64,000 nt of DNA from Sarcomyxa edulis (taxonomy: Eukaryota; Basidiomycota; Agaricomycetes; Agaricales; Mycenaceae), in contig QUOL01000014.1 of the NCBI GenBank assembly GCA_009761415.1, positions 620,001-684,000 on the forward strand. The letters run 5' to 3'. A model generated the notes under the pieces. That model ran no database searches, was not told the origin of the DNA, and saw only the letters and a list, made by a program, of their open reading frames with translations. Below are positions 52,561-63,363 of this stretch, piece by piece. The translations under genes were made by a program, and so were the position numbers. The first letter of the stretch is position 1. Every line of letters starts with the position of its first letter.

Positions 52561-54639
52561 ATGGCTGAAGAAGATCTTCAACGACTCTCTATATCTTCAG
52601 ATTCATCCATGGACATGACTTTCTCTCAACTCTATCCTGGCCCTTCATTGAAACGGCGAGCTTCACCTACCTTTGAGATACCAAAGGACACCAGCCGCAA
52701 GAGGATCAAAGAAGACACGGAAGATGCTCCAAGTACGAGTGAAGGATCCGGCAGCGGGATCACTACAAATCATACTCTCATTGAGGATCTGGTCCAGGAG
52801 TTAAGCTGCGGGTGTTGCTCGGAACTCGTGTATCGACCGGTTCTGGTAGCACCTTGCCAACATTTCTTTTGTGGAAGGTACGAGGGCGTGGCGTTTCCTA
52901 GTACTCGTGACATTCTGACCCTTTGACCTGTCTATAGCTGCTGCGTCCTTTGGATTCGTGTGAGTTATCGATCAGCTATCTGTCTGTCCGTGTGGTGGCA
53001 CCCGTTGGGGCATCTGGTCCGTAGCTGGAACGATACTGTAGCATCTGCGTGTCAGCTTCCAGGAATGCTACTTCCACCTTTGTCTCGTCCTAGACTTGGC
53101 GTTTCGCCTGGGAGATCAGTCTGCTTATCATCCGTCTAATGCCTTTCTGTGTTTGACGATCTGCTCACTTACAATCCATACAGAACGGTGGTACAAACTG
53201 TCCTGCTTGTCGTGGAGTGTCTACCACAGTCACGCCCTTTCGCTCTATCCAATCTATAATCGATGCCCTCCTCCGCGCCGCCCCCCATAAAGCCCGCACA
53301 GAAAGGGAGAGGCAGCAGGCTGATGAAATATACAAGGCTGGAACGGCTATGCGGGTGAGTCCACTTATGCGATTTGAAACTACGACGGGTCTAACGAAAT
53401 TCGTCATAGCTCCCTGTACCTAGAGAGGCATCTCCTGAACCAAACCTAAACGATAGCACTGAATTCGCAGCTCCTTGTCCTCATTGTTCACCCGGAAACC
53501 CATTCGGCTGGAGATGTCCTCAACCTATTGCTGATCCTCATCTCGACCCAGAACATGCATGGCACCTTGAAGATGGGCTGCCGCCGGGTCATTCTCATTG
53601 TGGCAACTGGTCAGTGTCCGCACTGTTATATCTATAGACAGCACCTGAATTGTCTGTACGTTTTATAGCGAAAATCTTCTTGCTATACGTGCTCCGTCTA
53701 CGACCAGATGCGATCTGTGTCAAACTTTCTTCTGTGGGATCGGCGTGCAAGGTCGCTGTCTTGCTGCACCTCTTCTTTCTCAGCACCCACAGGGCATGTC
53801 AGATGTCGGTGATCTGATCCAGGTATGTCGTTCTTAATCCATCTTTCACTCTGACCACATAAAGCTGATCATGTTTTCCTTTGTCTCTAGTCCTCGGATG
53901 TTTATGAGTGCTTCAAAAGCAACACAGTCGAGGTCGAGATAATGCTTGATTATCTGACAGCTCAACGGCTCACCCCTAGACATATTTATCGCGAGGTTTG
54001 GTTTCAAATCTCATTCTTCACTACTTCACATCCTCACTTCTTGTTCTCCAATAGATTGTGGCCCATATCGAATCTCAACCCGGAGGTTTTGCCCCCTTGA
54101 TTGAACTCCGCCTCTTCAGCGAAGGAGGCGTAGATCTTGATCCCAGAGCCCCTCGCAGTAGTATTTGCAGAGTCTGCGCCACGGAGGTTCTACTCTGGGG
54201 TCTGCGAGAATGGTGGGTAAGGGAGAGACAGAAGGGGTTCCTCGAGGAATCTGTGATGAGCCGGAAAGACTGCCCGGACGGAAATGACTGTGGGCGTCAG
54301 AAAGACTTAGGTATGTCACTTAGAAGGAATCCCAACCATCTCGAGTTCTGATTAATGTTTCACCTATATGCAGTTCATGCACGAGAATGTCAGTGTAGAT
54401 CTGTTTCTTTTTCCTCTCGAATGGGCCTAATTCATTCGTTCCTCACAGTCAACCATATAATCGTACCTAGCAAACCTGCAGACCTTGAGCTGGAGACATC
54501 TACGACTTCCATTGCCGATGAGATTGCTGGCGGGATCCAGGCTTCAGCAGCGACGCCTGCTATCACAACATCGGGTTCGGAGTCGGGAGTGCCCTCTACC
54601 TCTACCTCTACTCTACTTCACTTGTTTGATTTGATTTGA
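52561..54639 (+). CDS. RING-type E3 ubiquitin ligase, CHFR-like
   Basis: Starts MAEEDLQRLSISSDSSMDMT. A C3HC4 RING sits at about residues 80-125: CGCCSELVYRPVLVAPCQHFF, CGSCC, then CPACR. It is assembled over a 30-nt exon and a long intron (about 52960-53184). After FRSIQSIIDALLRAAPHKAR a Cys-rich region follows (CPHCSPGNPFGWRCPQP, HCGNCENLLAIRAPSTTRCD, LCQTFFCG), with a later EVEIMLDYLTAQRLTPRHIY block and CRVCATEVLLWGLREWW. RING plus this Cys-rich part is how fungal CHFR-like ligases look. The FHA domain of animal CHFR and yeast Dma1 is not present. It should transfer ubiquitin; the substrate is unknown. The end is rebuilt over two short introns to the stop at 54637-54639. Confidence 0.82.
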
Positions 54640-54887
54640 TTTCATAGTTTATGCCAGTAGGAGTTCACAATCGTGATTGGAGACACATTTTTATATTCCT
54701 TTGTCGTGGAGCATAGTAAGTAAACACTGGATACCGTACAACAACGGAATATATAAGTAAGAGGACGTGTGCAATGAACGAGCGTTCAAGCCAGTGTCCA
54801 CTAGCATACAAAAGGGAGCAGAGCAGATTCGACAACAACAAAATAGGGAAGAAGATGGGGATATAGATAGGGAATAGATGATATAAA

Positions 54888-57800
54888 TTACATGGTGAGT
54901 CCTGTGGGGATTCCCCCATACATAGCGACCTCCTCTCGAGGTACGCCATTCGATTTTCCGGACTTTCCAGAGCCTGAGTGTACCGAGGTCGCCTCCGCAG
55001 CAGCAGCACGTTCCTTGGCACGGGCCTTTAGATCGAGGGCAAGTTGTTCGATTTTGGCTTTCGCCTCCGCCTTCTTTCTTTTCTTCTCGTCTGCCTTCAA
55101 CGCCTTAGCGTCGATAGGATGAGTGCTGCTCACAAACCCGGAATCGAAACTGGCTTTGGACGCGGTCTTATCGCTCCTGTCCAATTTCGCCTGGACTTTT
55201 TGGGCGTCTTTGTCCTTTTTAGAACTGGACAGGAAGCGTGAAATAGAGACAGGGTTGCCCATCCGCATATTTGTCGCAGTCTTTGGAGATTGGGAAGGGG
55301 ACATCGTTCCAGAGCTACGACTCGGTGACGAAGAGAGTATGGGTTCAGGAGAACTGGGCTTCTGCTTCGGCCACGATATCCCATCGGATTCTCTTGGGAC
55401 TATAGTGATAGCACTGGGACTTTCGACAGGTTCACGTTGTAGCCGACCCGGAATGTAATCCTCTGGATGGAGCTCTTCGATCATGGCGAGATGTGGAGGA
55501 CCACCAGACCCATATTCAGTGGAGGCAGATACTGGAGTAAGAGGTGAGATTCGATGATGTTGCGACCGACTAGTACTGGCTAGGGAACTGAAGGATGTCG
55601 ATGCCAACGATGGTGTATCACTGTCGCTGGCACCGGTGTATACAGTGCGCGTACGCGGACGAGGGAGATGAAAGGCAACATAGGCAGTGGGGGTGAATGA
55701 AGAATGATCATCGGGGAAGTCAAATTCAGATTCGGAGGATGTAGACGTGGCTTTGGAAGATGGTGATGCAGGGGAATATGCAAAATCTGAGAATGAGCCC
55801 GATCTGAGTAACTCCGACGACCTTGACCTAGCTTTTGCTAGAGGTGAAGTGGGAGCAGAGGAGATTTCTCGGAAGTCCAATCGCGAGATTGGTCTAGAAA
55901 TGAGTTCTGGGGTATCCGGCCTATCAGGCTCCTCTGATTCCTGGAAGAGGTATGGTTCGAGCAAGTTATCGAAAGAGTCGTCGATCGCTGGTTCGGTGCC
56001 GGCATCTTCATTGAAGGGTTTACGAGAATCGAGGATGGATGGGGACATCAATTCTGCCACAGCACATATTTCTCGGTCAGTTGATACTGAAACGTTGCTG
56101 ACAGCTCGATGATGCAGGGCTGGTCGCTTCTTCGAGGGAGGTGACGATGGTTGGTAATACGCGTCGGTTGGTGTAGAGCCTTCTTCCACAATGGGTAAAA
56201 ATACAGGTCGGCCATCACTGCTGGCAACATCTGGTAGAAGTCAGTCTTCGGTTATTTCTTAAAAGTCTAAAAGCAGTAAAAATCATGTCTAACTAACTGG
56301 TTCTCTGTGGGTATCCTCTGTTCGAACTAGAACCGCTTTCCGTTCCGCTACGCCAATGCGCATCTGAAGTCCCTCGTGGCCTTGTATATGGTGCTTCGCC
56401 AGGCTTCCCACCAACACCACGACTGCCTCCACCACCGTTCTGATCAGGATTGCGGTCTCCATTACCACTGTCTTTCTCGCTCCGCGAACGAGATGGGCGT
56501 TTCTGACTATAAGACTACAATGCATAATTAGGGACTCAATCATTCTCAGATCGCAAAATGGAAGTTACCATAACAGTCTTGAGAGCCCTGATATTTCCCA
56601 GTAAGTCAGTAAACATACAATCACAAAAGAAGACCAATCTTACCGGATCTGCAAACTTCTACAGCTGCACAGGGTAGCCACTTCATAGACGCCCACCGAA
56701 GTTGAATTGGAGAGTGCGCGGTGCATAGAATGTTTTACAAGGGACTCGAGGTGAGTGATTTTGTAGGTCGTCGAAAGGACTAGGAGTTGGCTCAAAACTG
56801 CGGGGGCTTGTTGCAGTGGCGTTAGCAGGGCAAGCGAGTAGAAATATTGTAACAGTGCTAGGGTAATTGGGTATGGTTCCGAGAGGTGGAAAGAACGAGG
56901 GGTCAGTCGGGGATCAGGACGAGGGTCGTTGGCAGAGACAACGCCAGGGAGTTCTGGCAAACCCACGTGCATAGGAGAGTTTGGGAGAGTTTCCAACGTA
57001 TGATATGCTAACTGATTGTACTTCTTCAGCTGGTCCTTGAACCACGGCCAACGTTCCTCTAGAATTTTGCGCGAACAAGCAATTTTACGCTTGTCGTCGC
57101 ATATAATCTCGAAATCGGTGAGCACCTTCTCCTCCAGAGCGGCAAGGCCAAGCTCCTGCATTCGATTGTTCAACCGGAGCATTGGAGGCTGGTAAATCCC
57201 AAACGCCTCCAGGTCGACGACGGCGACATGGTCCCAACTGAGGAGACGCCGATTATAGTCATCGACCAAGTTACCGTTGCGGTTACCGAAGATGAGGAAT
57301 TTGCTCATTTCCGCCCACAAACATCCTCGAAACCACGAACCAGTTGCTACGGCGCTACCAGGATCAATTCGAGACCATGTCAGGCTTTGAAGATCGAGTG
57401 CCCAAATCGAGTATGACTGATACGTGTGGGCGAGATAAGTACCCGCGATTATGAAATGGGTCCCCAGAACGGCTCCGGAGGGAAATCGAAGACCGGGTGG
57501 AAAAGAAGCACCCGACATGGCAGTGGATCTGTCTTGGACCGTGAAACCAGATTCGGGAAGTGGGGAGATGACTTCGAGCTCGCGTTTAACATCTGTGAAC
57601 TATACCAAGACACAGATATGTTAAAAAGGAGAGGATTGAGGAATGGATGATAGTTTACGTACGTTATAGTTACTATACAAATAAATGTCACTTGGGTGGT
57701 CCTCGGTGGGTAACGTAGAATATGGTAGGCGGTTGAGGGAGTCTGGAGAGGTGCCGTTGAATTCCGAAGACGGAGGTGGTATCTTGTCTTCTCTAAAGCG

Positions 57801-58681
57801 AGCTCCAGGAGGACCCAACGTCGCAACAGACTGGGACGCCTCGCGTTCCTCTTCAGGAAACCGTACGCACATATTCGACGAAATGGCTACACCACGATAG
57901 GTACCACATCGGCGTGCGTGGTTACGGCGTTGAACCCAGGCCTTGGCCACTAAATCATATACGCATATGTCATCCAGCCAGACGTTGTCGAAATCTTGGC
58001 CCCCAATAATAAACAATCGATCGGCTGTTATCGAAGCCAAATGCGCGTACCGAGCTCGTGGAACGAGCGACTCCGGTCCCGTGTCGGAGAGCACCCCGTT
58101 CGAGAGCGATGCAGGCAGCCAATGACGGGAGGACAGGTCGAAGAAACGGACGTCATTCAAGACGCACAGATCATCGGGGTTTGGAGACGAAAGCCTGTTG
58201 CTCATCCCACCAAATATGATGAGTTGGTTATTCCCTGGAATAAAAGTCGCGGTGTGAGTCAAGAACCAATCATATCAATAAGACTGGACTGGAATAATTA
58301 CAGGTATCAGCGCTATGGAAGTAACGCGCTCTTGGAACATCGTCTTCCGGAAACGATGGTAATTTCTCCCAAACGAACGTTTCCATGTCGAACACGTACA
58401 AGTCCGATACCATCCTGCGCTCCGAGACGAGTCGTCCACCCTAGGGTGTGATCGTCAGGGCATTGCATTTGCATTGCTGGGGGGTGATGAAGAGGTTCAA
58501 GGCTCACGAATAGATACATCTTGGAACCCACGACCGTGGTTGATGCCCCCTGTGAAAACAGACTTGAATAGAGGGTTATTAGTGACAGGATTTAGAGTCG
58601 AAGACGTACGACGAGTTTTGCTGGGACATCCCCGGTGGTCTTTCGACAGAAAGTGGTGAGGTCTGAGATGGAATGTAGCAT
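54888..58681 (-). CDS. Kelch-repeat and BTB-like protein with long disordered C-terminus
   Basis: The start is ATG 58681 (MLHSISDLTTFCRKTTGDVP); a frame-consistent intron joins PAKLV to GASTTVVGSKMYLFGGRLVSE. Kelch blades follow (DLYVFDMETFVWEKLP, RARYFHSADTWNNQLIIFGG, FFDLSSRHWLP, RARYAHLASITADRLFIIGG, SYSIWALDLQSLTWSRID). A BTB-type segment starts at LTDFEIICDDKRKIACSRKI and LEERWPWFKDQLKKYNQLAY, ending near LVKHSMHRALSNSTSVGVYE. A region rich in Arg/Ser and Gly and a disordered arm of about 430 residues come last, with a coiled coil (KALKADEKKRKKAEAKAKIE) and the end YGGIPTGLTM. Kelch-BTB proteins often present substrates to cullin-3 or organise cell polarity, but no function is proven. 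The gene is convergent with the RING ligase gene. Stop 54888-54890. Confidence 0.82.
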
Positions 58682-60772
58682 GGCGGTACACTCAGAGCGC
58701 AGGGGATGGATATGGGGATGGATGATGGAGAGTTGCTGAGGAGGGCTGCTAGTAGATCTATCATGAGTGCTGAGTTCCAAACTAGATCTAAGATCCCTTT
58801 TCGGAAGATCCCTTGCTGTTTGATCTCACCTGTCTGCTAATATTTTTTTTAACCAACCTCTCTCTTTCAGTTCCTGTATATTCTACTCGCAATTCACTGG
58901 GTTTTTCATCTCTTTTTCCGTCCATCTCTCGAGTCTACTCATTGTCCTGTCTATCTAGGAACGTTAGTGAAAGCTCCTCCATGATCCCCTTCACCTCGGC
59001 ACTTATTCAACTCCTGCGATAAATTCGGACCTTAAGCGTTAGCTTAAACTCCAGAGCCACATGTTGGAAAACGTGTCTCGTTCTCACTGCCTTATTCCAA
59101 GCGTGTGCTCCTACGAGATGTCGTCTTCCCATTCTGACCACTTTCACTTGTCGCCAAGCTCTACCGTTGATTATGGCATCTTCTCGTGGGCGTGAACACG
59201 AACCCACTTCTCTTCACTTTGACGACAAGAGTGCACGAGTATCGCACTCGATCCCTTCCTTTGACTGGTCCCTTCCTTTGACTGGGGAAAAATCATGTGG
59301 CTTGCTGACTGTCTGATGCGATATCGGCCGTAGAATGGCGCTCACCCATCATCGAGTCTGCAGTATAGCAACGCTAACTGTCTTCTGCCTGCCACGACCT
59401 CACGTACTCATAAGTCGCGACGTTGCGCCACAACTACAACTTTCCACCGTCGAACATCGAACCATTCGGGAACCTATCCCAGGCTCTAGAATCTGTCCAC
59501 GCCAAATTCTCCCATCCGTGATTTGCTGCGACTACATAGTACATATGGATTCTGCGTTTCGCTGATGGATTCAGAAAACGGGGGGAAATGTACGGTAAGT
59601 ACGTCCAAATATACAGGTTTACGGAGTTCCCATCAAGCGAAGACAAGCTTTCGGGGCCGGGGCTATGTATGGAGAGCAGCAGACCATCGTGGAAACTATG
59701 CGACCAGGCGAATTTGATGCTGACTTGGAAGTTCAGTGTGTTTTCCCAGCCCAGGTTGGGAGTATGTACTTACGGCTTGCCTAAAACGCGCTAGTACGCT
59801 AACCTCGTGTCTTCACTCGCGTTCGAGACGCGACTATGTACGCGACTTCGTCGATCCAAAAACCCCGGAATGTCATCTTTACCCACCAAGGTTTATCGAT
59901 ATATATCATTGATATAAATCACACAAGAGCGATGTATGATAGAGCGGCCGACTTACATCGGTGGCGTTTCAAGCACTAGTTATAATTGTCGGATTTGAGG
60001 TTGAGGAGATTCGAGGTCGGCGCTCGCCGCTGGTCGTCGGCCATAGGCGGTCCAAGTTCTACGGGATAAATGGTTTCGTCTCCATCAACTCTCGAATTTC
60101 TTCGGGATTCTAGTTCCTAGTTCCTAGAATCTCGCGCAATTCAGATCATCTAAGGGGATGTATTGCATATGTCTATGTATACTCTTACTTTAAGGGGGTA
60201 AATTAGGGTGAATGGCTTTGGAATTGCATAACGCTGCGGACACATGGGCCCTCGAATTACAGCCTTCAACGTAAGTCGTTTTTGACGGTTGGGGAGACCA
60301 ACTAGGAAGAATCAAAGACTGTCTGAATGAACACGCAGGTATGATCATGATCAAAATCATGCCGCCAGTGATGAACATTCAGAAGTCGGTCGACAGCCTA
60401 TATCTTGTGAGTCCAACTTGACAATACTTATCGATTATCCGTGACATGAGCACCGTCAAACCTAAGATGACCGTCGCGGTCAGGTAGACTGGCTAGTCGC
60501 TCAATTGGTCGAGTGGCGTCCTGAGAACGTCTGCTTATACGTTCAAGAGCCGACAACAGCGCGATATCATACTTCTCTTGATATTGATACATCATGGGAT
60601 AATGCGGAAGGCGTTCGCGAAGCTGGACATGGAGGAGTTGGGTGGCCGGCATGCGCTTATAGGGTGTTGCGTACTCGGCGCTCCAGTATAGAGGATCAGA
60701 GTCACGTCCAATTACTGACTTATAGTGGCGTTTTATAGTAGCGGCAGAATCACAATCCGATAAGCTTATAAA
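58682..60772. other. Gene-poor region between the Kelch gene and the retroelement
   Basis: About 2.1 kb without a credible gene. A short inverted repeat (GATTCTAG...CTAGAATC) lies near 60108-60133. The end at about 60772 borders repeat B2 of the retroelement, so this is the expected flanking target DNA. Confidence 0.5.
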
Positions 60773-61144
60773 TCCAGCTTGATATGATCGTGCAGACTGT
60801 GTGTGCGGGTGACAGTGATAATGAGAGGAAATTCAGATCTGATAGATACTGAATTGATTGTATCTCAAATGTTTGAGTACAATGAAAAGTAGTCCAGCGT
60901 AGTTAGCAGCTGGATCCTATTTTCCAAGGTTTGGGGAAAGTTTCCGGACGAAGTCTCGGGGTCACGTGACGCCGATCCAAACTTCCACACAGAGACGAAT
61001 CTCGGAATAAGCCGCCGTCCCAATCGGGATGCGATCGAGATCGAAGTCTGTAGGACAGTTTCGAGACAAAGTCCGAAAGCCTTGAGCGTTTCCAAGTACT
61101 CTTGAAAGACCACAAGGAGGGTCTGAGAATGACAAGACTATACC
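60773..61144 (-). repeat. Repeat B2 (372 bp direct repeat, outer copy)
   Basis: Identical to 61428-61799 at an offset of 655 bases, by eye over the whole length. It is the outermost part of the retroelement. It contains a conserved but probably meaningless 82-residue frame that also occurs in B1. Confidence 0.9.
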
Positions 61145-61427
61145 AAACTGGAAACACTATGATTATATATGTATATATATAATGGGATGGATGGGTGGGT
61201 TGAGATTTTGGCGGAATTAGTCGCGCAAAATCAGAGAGGGAAGAGAAGAAGGGGATAAAGACGTGTCCTTGCTTCTCTGACCGCCTAGACCTTGAGTCTC
61301 GCACGGACCATCGAATGATCTGGAAGCCAAGGACACTCGTGTGTGACACCCTCGTTCCACGTGGCACTTATCAAGCCCCTGCTGAACTCCTGCCGTTGCT
61401 CGCAAGCTCACAAGTCGGAGTTGAGCC
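61145..61427 (-). repeat. Spacer between the repeats, candidate A2 segment
   Basis: 283 bp between the two identical copies. In a split-direct-repeat element this would be A2, and a copy (A1) should exist at the 5' end of the element, outside this window. No gene is seen here. Confidence 0.55.
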
Positions 61428-61799
61428 TCCAGCTTGATATGATCGTGCAGACTGTGTGTGCGGGTGACAGTGATAATGAGAGGAAATTCAGATCTGATAG
61501 ATACTGAATTGATTGTATCTCAAATGTTTGAGTACAATGAAAAGTAGTCCAGCGTAGTTAGCAGCTGGATCCTATTTTCCAAGGTTTGGGGAAAGTTTCC
61601 GGACGAAGTCTCGGGGTCACGTGACGCCGATCCAAACTTCCACACAGAGACGAATCTCGGAATAAGCCGCCGTCCCAATCGGGATGCGATCGAGATCGAA
61701 GTCTGTAGGACAGTTTCGAGACAAAGTCCGAAAGCCTTGAGCGTTTCCAAGTACTCTTGAAAGACCACAAGGAGGGTCTGAGAATGACAAGACTATACC
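61428..61799 (-). repeat. Repeat B1 (372 bp direct repeat, inner copy)
   Basis: Identical to 60773-61144. It ends 164 bp downstream of the tyrosine recombinase stop. Confidence 0.9.
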
Positions 61800-61963
61800 T
61801 CAAAGCGTAGCTCACAACTAGTCGAGTCTTCTTCGAAGACCCCGACTCCCCAAACAAGAGCAAGCGATATATGTTATGATTCACGTACACCTGTACGACC
61901 CAAAATTTGTGTTGTCCAAGCACATAAGGACGATATATCAAAGGAAAGAAGACCCAGAACCCC

Positions 61964-63363
61964 TCACTTCAACTGAAAGCGAGCGCGATAACCTTCCATG
62001 GCATCCTCGACAAGATTTATGCGAGAGGCCCCCGCCTGCGAGATAAACAGAGGCAAGATGCTCTCAATGCGCCTCCAATACGCCATAAAAGCCCTCGACA
62101 ACCACCTTCCCTGCGTCTGAACGATGTCAGGTGGTGTCCCCATCAACAACAACTGAGTCGCGCCTCCGATGCGGAAACCATGCCCCGGCATGTCCGGTAA
62201 ACCTGCCGCAACCCATATCTCATTACACCGTGCCATAAACCACCCCTTCGTCATCGGAGCCCAACCTCCGCCTTCCGTCTCAAAAGCGAAAAGCGGGGCC
62301 TCAGCCGGTAGATCTGAACTACAGCGCCTGTGATGTGCCAACGCCTCATAAGGACAGGAAGGATCATCCCTAGATGTTATCGATATATCCGCCCCGTCCG
62401 ACGCCGTCGTCTTCGTCCATGGGATGTGCACAGTGACAAAAGGCACTCCTGTACCCGTGACACCCTCCGACAACGGTGCGGACCGCGAACCATGTTTCTG
62501 CGGATCGAAGAGATTGGGACTCGGAATCGTGAGCTCTCCCAGCCTAGACGAAATGGCCAATCGATAATGAGTATATGCATGTCCGCTCACACCCCTTGAT
62601 CCCCACCAACCAATGCGATGTGATAGATCAAGTTGATAGATGTTAGAACTCACCGACAGCAGCTCCAAAAAGCAACACAAGCTACTGCCCACACTGCCGC
62701 ATCAAAAGCGTTAGACAGATCCAGTCCCGCCTTCAATGTGTACATGTGTTCTATGGTGACCGGTGGACGCTTTGCCCTCTTCGATGATATAGGAACGAGC
62801 TTCCTCACACCTTTCCTCGTCTGTTTCAACAGATCCTCTCCGTGCCACTCAGCACCGTTTATCATATGCCAGAAGTGCAAACCCGCAAACCAATTATCCA
62901 CCGTAGTCCCCGCCACGGTACCTGCAGCACTAGCGGCAAACGACGACAGTAGGACCTCGGACGCCGGCATGCGACTCCGCTCCGGTACGTTGTTCCTATC
63001 ACAGAATTGCGTGAAGCGAAGTAGACCCGCCCCATAACCATCTCTGGTACCTTGATCAAGCGAATATACCATGACCTCGAAGAGACGTCGCAAAGTTGTG
63101 TCGGGCAACGCCCCCGATATCGATTCGTGGAAGACTGCGGTCTGTGGAGTAAACCATTGATGTAGACGGTCACTCGCCAAAACGTGAGGACGCCAAACCG
63201 AAGGCGCTATCTCACAACCTTTCTTGGGCCGCCTCGGAAGACGAACCCTCGTACCTTCCTGTACCGGGAATGTCCTCTGAAACATGATGTCCCGAAGCGA
63301 AGAAAGCTCCCTTTCAACGTCCACGCCCGCCAATACGTCCGACAACGTGAGTCGGTCAGACAT
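61964..63363 (-). CDS. Tyrosine recombinase of the retroelement
   Basis: ATG at 63363, eight bases before the end of the RT/RNase H frame (ATGTCTGA overlap). The first part is a core-binding domain of helical type (DRLTLSDVLAGVDVERELSS, RRLFEVMVYSLDQGTRDGYG, RFTQFCDRNNVPERSRMP, TTVDNWFAGLHFWHMI). A 110-nt GT-AG intron (62544-62653) joins CC to RLGELTIPSPNLFDP and completes the first catalytic Arg codon (CG|G). The catalytic part keeps HGFRIGG (His-x-x-Arg), GRW and the nucleophile Tyr in FMAYWRR. It should integrate the circular cDNA without target duplication. Without the splice the frame stops at 62650-62652. Stop 61964-61966. Confidence 0.85.
62544..62653 (-). other. Intron within the tyrosine recombinase gene
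   Basis: Donor GTGAGT, acceptor CGTCTAG, 110 nt, not a multiple of three, with a stop codon at its start. Removal joins CG to G and gives the catalytic Arg of the RLGE motif. Confidence 0.75.

Noticed and set aside
60485..60560. tRNA-like D-arm sequence (CTCAATTGGTCGAGTGG)
   Set aside because: The B-box and T-arm do not fit and no acceptor stem could be paired.
60865..61768. Identical 82-residue frames in both 372-bp repeats as a gene pair
   Set aside because: The frame exists only because the DNA is duplicated; it has no known motif and lies in the non-coding terminal repeat of the retroelement.
60773..61799. LTR pair of a Gypsy/Copia element or a solo-LTR tandem
   Set aside because: The spacer is only 283 bp without coding capacity, there are no TG..CA ends, and the adjacent genes are RNase H and a tyrosine recombinase, which fits split direct repeats better.
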